From Trichosphaerium sp. ATCC 40318 (Eukaryota > Discosea > Flabellinia > Trichosidae), in NCBI GenBank assembly GCA_038496445.1, contig JALMLS010000322.1, forward strand, positions 496,001-560,000: a DNA stretch of 64,000 nucleotides. The letters are read 5' to 3'. Made by a program: the position numbers and the translations under genes. This document shows positions 36,401-48,069 of the stretch, piece by piece; position 1 is the stretch's first letter, and each line of letters opens with the position of its first letter. Under the pieces are notes generated by a model that was given only the letters and a program-made list of their open reading frames with translations, ran no database searches and was not told the origin of the DNA.

Positions 36401-37761
36401 AGAGAAAAAACAAAGTGAAGCTCCTGAGGAGGGTATCACTACACCTCCTGCTCCACCAACTGAAGAAGAACTTGCAGCCAAGGCAGCTGAAGAAGCAAAA
36501 AAAGCTGAAGAAGCAAAGAAAGCCGAGGAAGAAGCAAAAGCTGCAGAAGCAAAACCTGAAGCGACACCTAAGCTTGAGATTACTGTACCTGAGCCAGATG
36601 TTTCTTTAGCGCCAAAGGAACAAGCTATTTTTGCTACTACTAAGAGAGTTAAGTATCAGAATATCAAGTCAACGGTGATTTCATTAGATGGTTTACTTGG
36701 TATGTTTTTTGAAAAAGCCAAAAAAAATATCTTTGTGCTTTTTTTTGGGATTCTTTTCGCTAATTTTATTATAGATTATGACGAAACTGATACTTGGGAA
36801 CCTACACTAGAGGCACATAACTTTTCTTTTTTTTCACAGATTTTTTTGTTGAGTGAGGCTGACGTCTGATTTTTTTTCTAGATTTCTTTGTTCGCTGAGA
36901 ATTTCAGAGAAATGATTTACCGTGATTTCGGTGCAGTCATTCTACAATTCTTAAGGGATCGTATGGCTATTAATAAAGCGACTTCAAAGAAGAGAAAGAG
37001 AGAAGCAGAAGAAGGAGATGAACCAGCAGCAAAGAAGCAAAAACCGGAACCAACAGCGGACGTTGTAAAAAAAGAAGAAGAAGTAAAAAAAGAGGTACGC
37101 TTTAAAAATCGTTATTATTCAGGTGTTGTACGCCACTCAAGTATAAACAAAAACCAACAAACATCAGTACATAAAAACCTTGATATTATATTTCTAAGTT
37201 GCAAATAATTTAATCAACCATTATACATGCTCTATGAAGTAGTTCTTTGGCGTTTTGTTCAAAACCAAACCAAAAATTCAAAAAAACTTTTTTCATTCAA
37301 AAAACAAATTACCCATTACCGCTCCACAATCCGACGTAAAATTTCAGGAAGAAGTCCAAAAAGGTTCTTTAGAACCTATGAATATCGTTCAAGAGGAAGT
37401 AAATCAAAAAGAAGGGTCTGAGGGTACAGCGGAAATGTCGCTTGAGAAAGCCCAAAATACTGATTTAAAGGATACTCAATCTACTTTGTCAGATGAAGAG
37501 AAATTTAGTATTCTACGCGCTTTCCGTTACTTTGATTGGAACCAAATAGGATACATAAAAGACGTGGATCTAGAGGCTATTTTGCATAGTTTAGGGTTGG
37601 GTCTAACGAAGAAACAGGCAACAGATTTGGTCGAATCTTCCACATCTAATAATAGGCGTGTGAATTATGTTGAATTGGTTTCAGCTTCTTCTCCTACTAC
37701 TCCTACTGCTTCCACTGCTGCTTCTGCTTCTACAGCTGAAAAACCAACCACATCCACTTGA
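33482..37761 (+). CDS. CCAR1/CCAR2-like RNA-binding coactivator
   Basis: Large nuclear protein with the CCAR layout. N-terminus MNPWPQRQQQQQYGVNRNQ, then Gln/Asn-rich and a long RGG/GGH tract (GGRGGHGGRGGHGG, RGGRGGHRGRGRGGHSNRGG). Then an Asp/Arg-rich linker, a burst-type segment (CKSRYPDLYLSPDF) and the DBC1/nudix-like domain with LLLKKDRSNLLAVGGPYDSA, LDLSTCTSWYRFLTVKYHRD and TVIFLPSVKDIMPSREE. Next a Glu/Lys/Ala coiled coil, then SLFAENFREMIYRDFG and an EF-hand-like AFRYFDWNQIGYIKDVDLEA, as in CCAR1. TGA 37759-37761. No SAP domain is seen. CCAR proteins link transcription, splicing and cell-cycle control. Many exons are joined by GTAC-type introns; exon limits in the RGG tract are approximate. 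Confidence 0.82.
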
Positions 37762-38221
37762 AAACCCATACTAGATAGCTTGCACGTGTTCAGAAAGCAT
37801 CCAAACACGTGCTCAAAAATTCTCCACTTTAATTTTTTAGGGATGCAAACACACTACTAGCACAATTTTGTCTTCTCGACAACATCTCCCCTATGCAATC
37901 CTTGTTGGTTGTCAATTTGGGGCTATTGTTATGATTATATGAAAGAGCTTATTACTTGAAATGTAAAACAAAAAAACTTGTGTTAGGAATCTCATTGTAG
38001 CAAACTTTTTACCCCCACCCCATGCTTAGCATTTACAATCGAATTATTACTTCATGTATGAGTACTGTCCCTTACCATCTTTGTTGTTAACTCTTTGATC
38101 AGTCTGTTGTTAGTATTAGAGGCGCATTTTGAAATCCTTTCAAAAACTCTCGTATGTTGTGAGGTAACTCTTTTGGAGTTTTAAGATTGTTTTATTTCTC
38201 AGTATTTATTATTAACTTGGT
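37762..38221. other. intergenic, no gene seen
   Basis: 460 bp between the convergent CCAR1-like and ZIP genes. Two CACGTG sites at 37785 and 37806 lie close together. No ORF of note. Confidence 0.45.
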
Positions 38222-39507
38222 TCATCCCAATGCAACATCCATTGTCATCATTATAATAAAACCAATTATAGTACCTATTGTAGCTATTCTTTGATTTCCA
38301 CCACTGGATGCTTCTGGCACAATATCATCTACAACTACAAACACCATTGCACCAGCTGCAAATGCTAGAGCATAAGGCAACATTGGTTGAGCTATAAGCA
38401 CTGCACCAGCACCCAAGATCTTGATGTTAGATAAAAACATTAGCCAACAATAACCTATGTTTTTCAAACCACAATAAGATCAACGTACTCCTCCTATTGG
38501 TTCTACAAGTCCACTTAGTTGTCCCCACATGAACGCATTATAGGCAGACATGCCTTGACGACGTAAAGGCATTGATACAGCTAAGCCCTCAGGAAAGTTT
38601 TGTAAACCTGACAAAAAGAAACAAGTCAAGATTACAAGCTCAAAAAACACTTCAACATAAATACTCACCAATACCAACAGCCAAGTTAAATGCGTTGCTG
38701 AAAGTTGCTGTTTCTGATTTACCAATACTTCCAAAACCTACACCAACAGCCATACCTTCTGGAAAGTTATGTACAGTGATAGCAATCACCAACAACAAAA
38801 TCCGACGAAAACTGTTTTAATACTATTAATAACCAATTGTTTGTCACGTGTATACCAAGATAACAGCGTACCTTGTTCCTCCATGTTTCACTCCGTATGC
38901 AGCCATTGGATTTGCATTATTCGATCCATCAACTAGCGAAAAGATAAGCAATAATTGCCGTGACATCGGAAATTTCATGGTTTTCTTTTCTGTCAATTCG
39001 GAAACGTGCCTGTTCTTGGAGCGTCATCATCTTTTTTGTTTGAAAGTTGGTTCTTTGGCCTTGTAAGCGATGCTACGTATGGTACGACCATATCAGCATA
39101 ATGCATGGCAACTGCTCCTATAAAAAACCCAATTGCCGCAGGAACGAATGCGTATCTACCATCAGGACCGTAAAGAGGTGATTGCTCAGCTATTTCTATC
39201 GCTGGCGCAAGTAAAGACCAATACGAAGCGGCGAGCATTACACCAGCTGCAAAGCCCTAAATATCATTAAAACCGCTATCAAACACCGAATAAGGCACAA
39301 ACCAGCATTGCGTCTAATATTTTCCGACTGAGAGCCTCATTTTTAACATCCAGCACAAAAACTAGCGCAGATCCCTTTTTAATGAGTCAAAAAGGGCTTC
39401 TAATACATTTGTGGTAAACATAACATTGTACTCACAAGTGCTGTAAGTCCCCACGTGAACAAAGTGCCAAGTAATGCTTGTAGTACTGGATGTATGCCTT
39501 CAATCAT
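38222..39507 (-). CDS. ZIP family metal transporter, ZIP11-like
   Basis: Multi-pass zinc transporter of the ZIP11/ZupT branch. It starts [20 protein letters not shown] (ATG complement 39505-39507). Metal-site helices contain [17 protein letters not shown] and [15 protein letters not shown], the two diagnostic H/Q-N-x-P-E-G motifs. [12 protein letters not shown] follows, then [22 protein letters not shown] and a last helix ending in [11 protein letters not shown] 38222-38224. About seven membrane segments are visible. These carriers import Zn2+ or related divalent cations into the cytosol, often from Golgi or other internal stores. About five introns. It is head-to-head with the F-box/LRR gene at 39617. 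Confidence 0.88.
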
Positions 39508-39616
39508 ATTTCAAGCTATTGTAGAGTTCTTGCAATTCAATATCGGTCGTTTAAGTTGTTTTGACGTTTTGTGAAGTGTATTTACTTCTAGCGTTCGTGG
39601 TTCGCGTTGTATAACT
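39508..39616. promoter_or_regulatory. bidirectional promoter region
   Basis: Only 109 bp separates the ZIP and F-box/LRR start codons, so the two genes must share regulatory DNA. No motif is assigned. Confidence 0.4.
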
Positions 39617-41773
39617 ATGGGTAATCGTATTAGAAAGTCGTCGCTGTCGGGAAATTCTCATAGGCGGAAATTGGCTCAATTCGTTAAAATATCACTGCCT
39701 GACGGTACGGTAACGTATATTAACGGTGTATAATGGGTTAGAGGACGAGTCTATTGACTTTGACGTTTGTCCGTTTGCACAGTTACCAACAGAGGTTGTT
39801 TTAATGATTTGGGATGAAGTGGGCATGAAAGAGCTCGTTTTAACCTGTATTGTAGTTTGTAAATGGTACACTAGTGCGTTTTAGGCTAAAAACTCGAAAA
39901 CAATCGTGACGCGTTTCACAGGGCGTGACTAAAGCGCCATGAATAATTTTAACAAGCTAAACTTTGTAGGTGGCGTATTCTTATTGTAGAGATTGAAAAA
40001 GCTTGGAAGTACTATATTGATCAAATGCGCATCACCGATAACTCTGTACGTTAGGCTAACAACTGATTTTTCAGCGATACTTTCGATTAATTGAAAATCT
40101 TTTTTTTAAACAGGCGTTGGAGTATCTGGCGTACAACTTCTGCCATAAGAGAAATTGGAGCCTGCAACATTGCTTCAGTATAACATCTACGGGATACGCA
40201 ACACTTGCAGAACATGTGATACAGATAAACACTCTAGGTACAGAATAAAAAAAAGAATGATGTTCATGCAGTTTAAAAGAAATTGTCAGCTTGTGAAGCA
40301 ATGCTGTCAATTGTGTGAACTTTTGGTCAACGTTTGTGACGTGAAAATTATATTTTGTCCCTGGAAGTAGTCTATTATAATACGATACGACCACAACAGA
40401 GATTTTTATTTCTTTTTTTTTTTTTTTTGATTTCTTTTATTAGATATTACTGGATGCACTCGATTCAATGATGCTTGCTTACTACAAATAATAAACTCAA
40501 ATCACGCAGACACTATTAAAAAGTTAGTATTATGTGGATCTCAAGTAACATCAAACTCACTGCAACACCTCACAACATGCGTGAACTTAAATACTTTGGG
40601 TGCGTCTATTTTTACCGCCCGTTTTTTTTATTCTCAATTTTTTCTTGTAATAAAAAGTGTCAACATGTGTTGCTCATACAAACTTGACACTTTATATTGG
40701 TGTACAACATACGTGTAAATCGTATGAAGTAATTATTAACTTTGTGTTAGACCTGAGACGTTGTTTTTCTCTATTCTCAAAAAATGCAAATACCTCATTC
40801 TTTAATACCCTTCAATCTCTAACAGACCTGGATATTGCGTCATTCAATGATTATATACCATTACAAATAATATCAGAACTTACAAACTTAAAACGTCTAT
40901 CATACTCTAACAGCTCGTCTCCAATTAACACACTGTCTACTTTGACAAACCTAGTACGCCACTTTTTTCCTGCCTTCATAAAAACGTCAGAAAACTCCTT
41001 GGTCCTTAGCTGGTAGAATAGCTACTGGTACCATAGAATGAAAAATAAGTGACATGCACAAAATAACTATTTGAAGTCACATACAATATGCAACAATCTT
41101 ACTTTAAGTCATGTAAAGTACTTTGTAACTATGTTCTGACACAGTATCACATAGGAATCGCTTCATCGCATTCATTACAGTCAAATTAAGAAAGGTAATT
41201 GTAAAAGAGTTCTATCACGACTAACATCTCTTGGTATATTTAATACAAAAGACGAACCAACGCACGTGATATTTTAAACGTATTGGGAAAAAAAGACGTT
41301 TTTCTTAATATTTTCTTACACTACCTTTTGATTGTAAAACTGCGTTTCTTCCTAATTTCCTTATATTAGATTCTTAGAAGGTCTTACAGACTTAAGAGAG
41401 CTTGTATTAACAAGACCAAGAGACCTTTCTACACTCGGTTATCCAATGATATCAGTGTTAAGTGATTTACTCCCAAAGCTTAAGTCAATACACACTTTTG
41501 GACTTGTAGGCTTTAGATACTGTTTACACCAGACTGAAATGGATAAACTTTGTGAACATGTTCACAAGCTAGTACGAAATTGTTTTACAGTCAAAACAAG
41601 CTAAGACAAAACAAGAACAAATGAACAAGTTTTTTTCATTCAGGTTTTATTTTTGCTTACTTCTTTTTTAGCGCAAAATTGAGGTTGTTGGAGCAATTGA
41701 TAGTTTTAGAAATTCTCGAGAGTGTATTGAAAGAATAAGGGCTGCGTCTCCTGGAATCATCTTCGAGTACTAA
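39617..41773 (+). CDS. F-box/LRR protein, intron-rich
   Basis: It starts MGNRIRKSSLSGNSHRRK (possible N-myristoylation Gly2). Exon 2 has the F-box: FAQLPTEVVLMIWDEVGMKE...TCIVVCKW. Degenerate leucine-rich repeats follow: DITGCTRFNDACLLQIINSN, TIKKLVLCGSQVTSNSLQHL, LQSLTDLDIASFNDYIPLQ, LTNLKRLSYSNSSSPINTLS and LEGLTDLRELVLTRPRDLS. It ends RIRAASPGIIFEY, TAA 41771-41773. Unlike the two LRR genes at 10.5 and 49.7 kb it has about seven introns and irregular repeats, so it looks like an older resident family. Probable SCF ligase adaptor. The exon limits around 40.98-41.37 kb are uncertain. Confidence 0.65.
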
Positions 41774-42303
41774 CACAATGTAACTAATTATTAAAGTTTC
41801 AAATCAACTGCTGTAAATATGTAATGCGATGTAACTTGTTTGTCCATTGGCTAGTAAACAACAACATCAAGGGCCCTACGTTAGATGCTTTATACTTTAT
41901 AGTCTTCCCAATCGTGCAAGGTTTCTTACGATGAATGAGCTTTCTGACGCATAGCTTTTCAATTGTGAGAGCAGCTCGCTTCAAGAACGATTTTATTGAA
42001 TACACCAACCTTTGTAAGCTGTGCATTCCCAAAATATTTGTCTGGCATTTCTTCTTCTACCTGCACCCATTCTGACGCTTGAAAAAAGTTCATTTTGCCT
42101 TCAACATATGTTTCTTAGCGTAGTACGGTAATTATATCAATGATGCTCTTAGTTTCGCTCCATAAGAACGACTCGGTTTAGTGTGTCGGAGCGGGTACAA
42201 GATACTTCCAGAATCCACTTGCTCCGTGTTTAAGCGGGATAAAGTGCTAGCTTAAGGAAGGCTATTCCAAGAATTAATTCTTTTCGTAAAGCTAACTCTT
42301 AAA
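41774..42303. other. intergenic; one doubtful minus-strand ORF
   Basis: 530 bp. A minus-strand frame (MNFFQASEWVQVEEEMPDKY..., about 42.09 kb downward) reads like coding sequence for some 28 codons. A shifted 77-codon frame follows (41799-42032). No splicing I tried gives a protein longer than about 40 residues, so this may be a gene remnant. Confidence 0.25.
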
Positions 42304-45300
42304 ATGCCTCCAAAGCGTAAAAAACAAGGCAGCAAGAAAAAAAATGAGTCTTCGGGTGTTTCATCTTTGTCTGTAAACCCTATGAAGCTTCAAGAGCTAT
42401 CAGAGCTTGTTTATGGGTTTAGCGATTCTCCTACGCAATTATCACTGGCTAGAGTTGACGTACGTAAAGAAAAGAAACCGCGCTCTGATATCCTTGAAAA
42501 CAACTCAAAAAATGTTGTGAGGTTGTTAGAGAGCGAGCCGGCAAACTTCTTTATTAAAAAGTTTTTGTTTTTGACCTTTCTCAAAGAGGCAATGGAACTA
42601 CATCACAACTCTTCCTAATTTCAAATGGATACCTTTCCCGCCACAACTATACTTGGAAGACCTTTCACAATACACTACAAAGGCAAAAAAAGATCTTAAG
42701 AATGGTACATTCATGCCAAACACTCAAGGTGTGGGGATGACATACTCAAATGGAACTACAACATTTTCTTTCAACGTGAGCCTCCTTCGTTAATGTGTAC
42801 ATGCGCTAAACGTTAAATTTTTAAGGAGTCCCACAAGAAGAGTGTGAACAGGTGGAGGAAACAGTTGAGCATCTATTAGAACACGTGATACTTACTTAGC
42901 CTAGATTTTCTGACAAAGTTGAGAAAATGACACTACGAGGGAACCACATATTACTGTCGTCGTCTGATGGCGCAGTGCAATGTATATTGATGCCAGCATC
43001 GTCTTCTTATCCTAGATTCCCAATGAGCTATTTTTGGAACCTTTGGGCGTCAGAACCTGGAAAATACTTTTTGCGTATAAAATTCAAAGAAGAACCACAA
43101 CCAACACACTACGCTGATAAATATGGGAAGAGCTGTCCTAGATTTTTTACCATTGAGCCACACTATAACTGGCACATGTACGTACATGCCCCAAGCGGCT
43201 TTCATTTCTGCACAGTCGCTCAATAGCACGTGATACTAATCACTACTACAGGTTTTCAAAAATTGCTTCTGGTTTAAGTGTTGTGCAGGCATTTGGGGGA
43301 CTTTCTATGGACAACCCAATACCTAACGCATTCTTTCAATATATTCTTAGTTGTTACCAGAAAGGACTGGTATCTGAAGAGTCGTTACAAGAAGATACGG
43401 TAATTTTTTCCCGTGTAACTAGTTCTACAAAAAACTAACTTTGTCTGAAGCCGTTCTACAAAAAAATAGTAAATGCTCCTAAAGATGACTTTGTGTTTGA
43501 CCTATGTCGCAAAACCATATCACCACGTGGTGATATAGATGTTTTTAGAGAGCTTATAGATGCGTTAAAAAAAATATCAGGGGTTAAGGGTATTAAGGGA
43601 CCAAGCACAAAAATGTGTAATGGCAGCTTATCACTTTCAACATCGAAACTATCACTTAAAGTCGGAAAAAAAGTATTGAGTTTCCAGTGACCGAGAGTGG
43701 ACTAAAGACATTAAACAAGGCTTCAAAAACAGCCTCATTTGGTAAAGGTAAGGGTTTATTTAAGCAAATAACTTTTTCTTAAACCAAATAGGTGTTGACG
43801 AGGTAGTAGATGCTACTTACAGAAATGCAAGGCACATAACAAAGGATAACTTTGAGCTGAACTTTGATACCTCAAGTATACTCAAAAAGGTACGTAGACA
43901 ACAGAAAATTTATCAAACATACAACGTTCAAACGCTTGAGAACTACAGTGTTTTCACCACAACTAAATCATCTTCTTTTTTCTGAAACTGTTTTTCGCAC
44001 ACGGCATTCATGTATCTGACCATTCACTCAAATTGACTCTAAATCACTCACTTTATATCGGTACAGTTCATTTGATGATAACTTTTTAATAGGTGGCCAA
44101 GATGGCTCCAGAGTTTTCGAATATAAAAGCACGTTTACACAAGATAAATCTTTATTCAAGAGGTGGTTTCTTTAAAGCACACCAAGATTCTCCAAGAGGT
44201 ATTTTTTAAATGAATCTCTACTTGTGTTTTCTAATGTTACATGTTGTAGATGAGACCATGTTTGGATCACTTGTTGTATGTCTTCCTTGCACTTTCACGG
44301 TAAGCAAAAAAACAAAAACCAGCTCAAAATTCTTGGTCTTTTTTCTGCAGTGAACAGAAAAGATATCACGTGTTTTATTCTTGACTTTGTACCAAATCCT
44401 TTTTTCCGTACATTACAAGACCTTACTCTACCTTGCCGATAAAAACGGTATGGTTGTGGTTAAAGAAAAATGATTTGACCTGAGTAGTTTATTGTTATTA
44501 CAACTCTAATACCATTATATCTTACGTTGCTCTAGGGTGGTGTATTTGAACTTTTCAATGACAAACTATCAAACCCTAAAAAGCTCGATTGGGGTAAAAA
44601 GAGTCATTCAAAACTAGTTCAATGGGTTGCATTCTTCAGCGATATTCACCACAGAATATCAAGTGTACAAAGTGGTTCCAGAATCACTGTAACATACGAA
44701 CTTATTGGTACCCCAACACCAATCTCATTGCCAAAAAGCACCTCAAATCCATTTTATACTGCACTTCGCTCAATATTAACATCTAAGTACAAGCTCACTC
44801 AGGTATGTACATGACTAATTAGAAACCGCTTCGTTTTTGTTCACTTTAGCTTCTACTTGCACTGTTAACACTTGTTTTCCTAGGGAGCTACGTTTGGTAT
44901 TGTATTAACACATCAGTACTCTGCGAAGTTATTAAACGGACACGGGATAAAATGCCTTAAAGGTAAAGGAATTGCTTTTTGTTTTTATTTGGAAACTAAT
45001 TTGTTGTTCTAGGTGTTGACGCTTTAGTGTACTCAATACTAAAAACGCTGAAGCTAAATCCTGAGCTTGCTAGAGTATCAAAGGTTGAGGATTACTCTGA
45101 TCCAACAGAGATAGTGAGTTTCTTTGAAGATGATGGTGATTTTCCTACAAATGTAGCCCAACCAAGTGAAGAGGCTCTTGAAGGTCTTGACTGTCATGAC
45201 TGTAAGGATTCATACCTAGAAGGAGAACTTGGAATGAGCCGAAGCAAGACATGTTGGTTAAATGATGTCAATTCAGTCAACGAGATTAAGGCTGGTCTTG

Positions 45301-45557
45301 GTGCTTTGATGTATGGTAACTTTCCTGTATCTATGGAAATGTTCTATGTACATGCCGCAATCACTTTTAAAATACCATCGTACAAAGTTAGAATAACAAA
45401 GGGTTAATACAATAAAGAATTAAAATCCATTGTTTTAGTTCGTTGTCACACTTGTGGATTAGGTAGCAATGATATCGAATGGTACAGCAGATACTCTTCC
45501 ACATGGAAGCCACTTTACGAGCGATCAAGTATTATGCACAAAATAAGCAGAAACTGA
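42304..45557 (+). CDS. 2OG-Fe(II) oxygenase (prolyl-4-hydroxylase-like) multidomain protein
   Basis: It starts MPPKRKKQGSKKKNESSG. The N-terminal part (RQWNYITTLPNFKWIPF, MSYFWNLWASEPGKYFLRI) is not recognised. The dioxygenase region begins GSLSLSTSKLSLKV, IEFPVTESGL and ASFGKGVDEVVDATYRNARH. The double-stranded beta-helix core has GGFFKAHQDSPRDETMFGSL (first two iron ligands, H-x-D), FSDIHHRISSVQSGSRITVT (distal His and the Arg that binds 2-oxoglutarate) and GATFGIVLTHQYSAKLL. The C-terminal part (SYLEGELGMSRSKTCWL, RCHTCGLGSNDIEWYSRYSS) ends at TGA 45555-45557. The frame is broken once, at an A7 run at 43666-43672. The fold and order match the uncharacterised Fe2OG oxygenases common in fungi. 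Confidence 0.75.
43666..43672 (+). other. A7 homopolymer with -1 frame discontinuity
   Basis: Upstream frame reads ...KLSLKVGKK, then a stop soon after. The family-conserved continuation (SIEFPVTESGL...ASFGKG) lies in the -1 frame. The sequence is an A-AAA-AAA slippery heptamer followed by G. One extra A would also restore the frame. Confidence 0.6.
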
Positions 45558-45862
45558 TATCCCTGATGTCGTTCAAATGAACAGTTTTCAAGGCATGGGA
45601 GATTATCCTTTAAAGACGATTATGACAGCGTGATGAACATTCTGATTGGAGCAATATTTAGTCAGATTATCCAGGAAATTACATTAGTTGAGCTCAGTCA
45701 TGAATGCCAGGAGATATCTTCAACGTACAGTTCTATTTGTACACGCACGTTGCTGCCTGGTGGTAGACTTCTGGTGACAGGGATACTGTACTAAAAATAG
45801 GAACTTAGACGTAGGAACTGGCTTTATTGGCAGTCAACGAATCTCAACATAACGTGGCAAGT

Positions 45863-46148
45863 ATGGAAGAAAGCTACACAATTTCGCCTGTCGCAATAGT
45901 TACACTTAAAGTACTCGCCAGTGGAGACGTTACAATTATCGTAAATGAACCTGAGTACGTTGAATCTTACTCTTTTGTATTAAAAGCAAATATTTAGGGA
46001 CTTTAAAACGTACCAAGGAACCTACAATATCTCAAAACTGATTGAAGTATCAAATGGGCTGATTAAAACGGTTGATGCACTAAAAGACCTTGTCAAGAAA
46101 GCTGTGGATTCCAACGATCAAATTAAGCTATTATACAGTGTATTGTAA
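45863..46148 (+). CDS. small protein in duplication, left copy (truncated)
   Basis: Starts MEESYTISPVAIVTLKVLAS. A GTACGT intron falls after TIIVNEPE, then FKTYQGTYNISKLIEVSNG and LKDLVKKAVDSNDQIKLLYS, ending VL-TAA at 46146-46148. The frame is open upstream (ELALLAVNESQHNVAS), so the true start may be earlier. The right copy continues past this point; here an inserted block brings in the stop. Family unknown. Confidence 0.45.
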
Positions 46149-46345
46149 CGGAACAGTTGTAACGTTGATGTAAGTTCTAATTTATTAATATTTACAAGTT
46201 AAGTAGAGTAGATAACTGATAGAAAACAGATAGAAATTTATGGGAAATTTCATATATTTTCTACTTCTCATTGAGAGTTCCTCAAGTAATTCCATACGAG
46301 TTCTATCGGAGTTCTATAGGAATTCTTAGCGTTACATGTATGTAT
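46149..46345. mobile_element. small insertion in left arm, short TIRs
   Basis: The left arm has about 200 bp here that the right arm lacks. The block starts TGTAACGGAAC and ends near GCGTTACATG, giving 7-bp inverted ends (TGTAACG/CGTTACA). A second insertion of about 57 bp follows. No ORF. It looks like a MITE-sized element or its remains. Confidence 0.3.
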
Positions 46346-46545
46346 GTTACTACCGCGGAAAAAATGTCTTCTCACTGTCGTGCTCAAAGATTCCTGAAAT
46401 CCATTTTTCACATCAATCAATTTTATGAATTTTTGAAAGCGTCTCAAAAACGATACTGCCCACCCAGCCAAACTTAACATTCTACTTAATTTTATTGGTT
46501 CGTATGAAATCCTTGGCATTTAAAACCTTAACATCTTTTCTGTAG

Positions 46546-47152
46546 TCAACGAACCAATCCGCAAAGCTTGTATTTTCAATATCACTGGGATTCCTAAATG
46601 AGGAAGTATCTATTATTCTTCTGTCAAAGAGCGAACCACCTGAAGAACGTTTTGTTAAAATACTAAAGAACTTAAGGCAAGAAAACAAATTACTTAAGGA
46701 ACGCTTAGATAACCACACTGGACCCTTGAACAAATATAGTATGTGGCATAGTCAACTTTTGGCTAATGAACACTTTGCAATCACCGGAAGTAATGTTACC
46801 AAGATGATTGGTACTTCAAACACTCATGCTCAATTGACACACAAAGTCGCCTACTCCTCTGGTGTTCATTGTTGGGCGTTAAGAGTTGGTTCTACTGCTT
46901 CCTGTTCTTTATCAGTTGGTATCACACCAGATCCAAACATAACCGGTATGGCTGGCCATAATGACGTGGGTATTTCATTCTATTGCAGTAACTTTGGCAT
47001 GTACGTTGTACAACCTGTAAAAAAAAACCCTCTGCTTACACTTACATAGATACTATGGTGGCAATGATCCAGGAAAATATAACAGCAAAGCAGTTAAAGC
47101 TGGTGATATTTTGACTACCGTTTTGAATATGAATACAAAAACAGGACGTTGA
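46546..47152 (+). pseudogene. SPRY-domain gene, left copy (frameshifted)
   Basis: After a 3' splice site at 46545 the frame reads STNQSAKLVFSISLGFLNEE, a coiled-coil stretch (VKILKNLRQENKLLKERL) and a SPRY domain (VAYSSGVHCWALRVGS, LSVGITPDPN, VGISFYCSNFGMYV). At the A9 run near 46999-47007 the frame breaks. With one A fewer it would continue as RYYGG...AVKAGDILTTVLNMNTKTGR to TGA 47150-47152, as in the right copy. SPRY domains are protein-binding modules. The 5' exon is not identified. This copy is called a pseudogene only because of the homopolymer indel, which could be a sequencing error. Confidence 0.55.
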
Positions 47153-47449
47153 ATGCAATCATAGTTATGCTAACATTTTTATTAGGTTGAATTTTTTGTA
47201 GGAAATTCAAGAAAAGGAAAAAAAGAAAGAATACCTAACACACCATACCATTATACTATTTCAACATATCATGCAGGAGACAATTTTGAATTATTGTACC
47301 ACTATTAGTATCACACTATTACACTAAAATGCACATGCTGGATATGAAACGACACAGCTCTGAGACTTTGAGCAAATAATAAACATCTAAAGAAATTGGC
47401 TACAATTAGCATTTTTCACTTACATTTAATACATCAATAACAACATGTT

Positions 47450-47737
47450 ATAAAGAACAGATTATCTAAAGTGTATGTACATGGTTGAGTGATCAAATAT
47501 GTGATAGTAGTGATTTTTATGATGTGTTCATAAATATCTTAAAGAGCCAGAAAATCACATCACTTCGCTATGGTTCCTTCTTCTAGTTTATCATAAAAAA
47601 CTATTTTTAACATCAAAATAATTTCTGTTTTAAAAGTGGAGTGCTTACATAGGGCTCTACAAGCCAGGAGTTTAACAGACCGCCACATATTCGATCACTC
47701 AACCATGTACCTACACGTTAGATAATCTGCTCTTTAT
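47450..47737. mobile_element. TIR element (MITE-like) in palindrome spacer
   Basis: Positions 47450-47503 and the reverse complement of 47684-47737 match over 54 bp with only a few differences (ends ATAAAGARCAGATTATCTAA). The 180 bp between them has no ORF. No clear target-site duplication is seen. The size and long TIRs fit a non-autonomous DNA transposon. Confidence 0.6.
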
Positions 47738-48069
47738 TGCTTGCTTTGCGCATTCGTTGTTGTTTAGTTAAAAGCATTGTTATCGACATTGAAAGGACTA
47801 GTTGTTAATACAAAAATGAAAGAGGCAAACGATAGCCCAAGTCCTTTATGTTTATTATGCTCAATGTCTCTCAGAGGCCATGCGTTTCAATCCAGCATGT
47901 GCAACTTAGTGTACTAATGATGGTACAGTAATTCTATATTGTCTGCTGAGGTGTACAATGAAAGAGTGTAATGGTATGGTGTGTTAGGTATGCTTTCTTT
48001 AATTCCTTTTCTTGAATTTCCAACAAAAAATTCAACCTAATAAAAATGTTAGCATAACTATGATTGCAT

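Larger units (their letters stand above)
45610..47265. repeat. left arm of large inverted duplication
   Basis: This segment matches the reverse complement of 47950-49345 over most of its length, with long near-identical blocks (for example 45780-46140 against about 48890-49280, and 46400-46740 against 48480-48880). Compared with the right arm it carries extra blocks near 45650-45720 and 46145-46410. It lacks a block of about 85 bp present at 48680-48770. It contains one copy each of the small companion gene and the SPRY gene. Confidence 0.85.

Noticed and set aside
46271-46519. ORFs on both strands in the left arm (MRVPQVIPYEFYRSS and its antisense)
   Set aside because: They lie across sequence inserted into the arm and change frame relative to the intact right copy.
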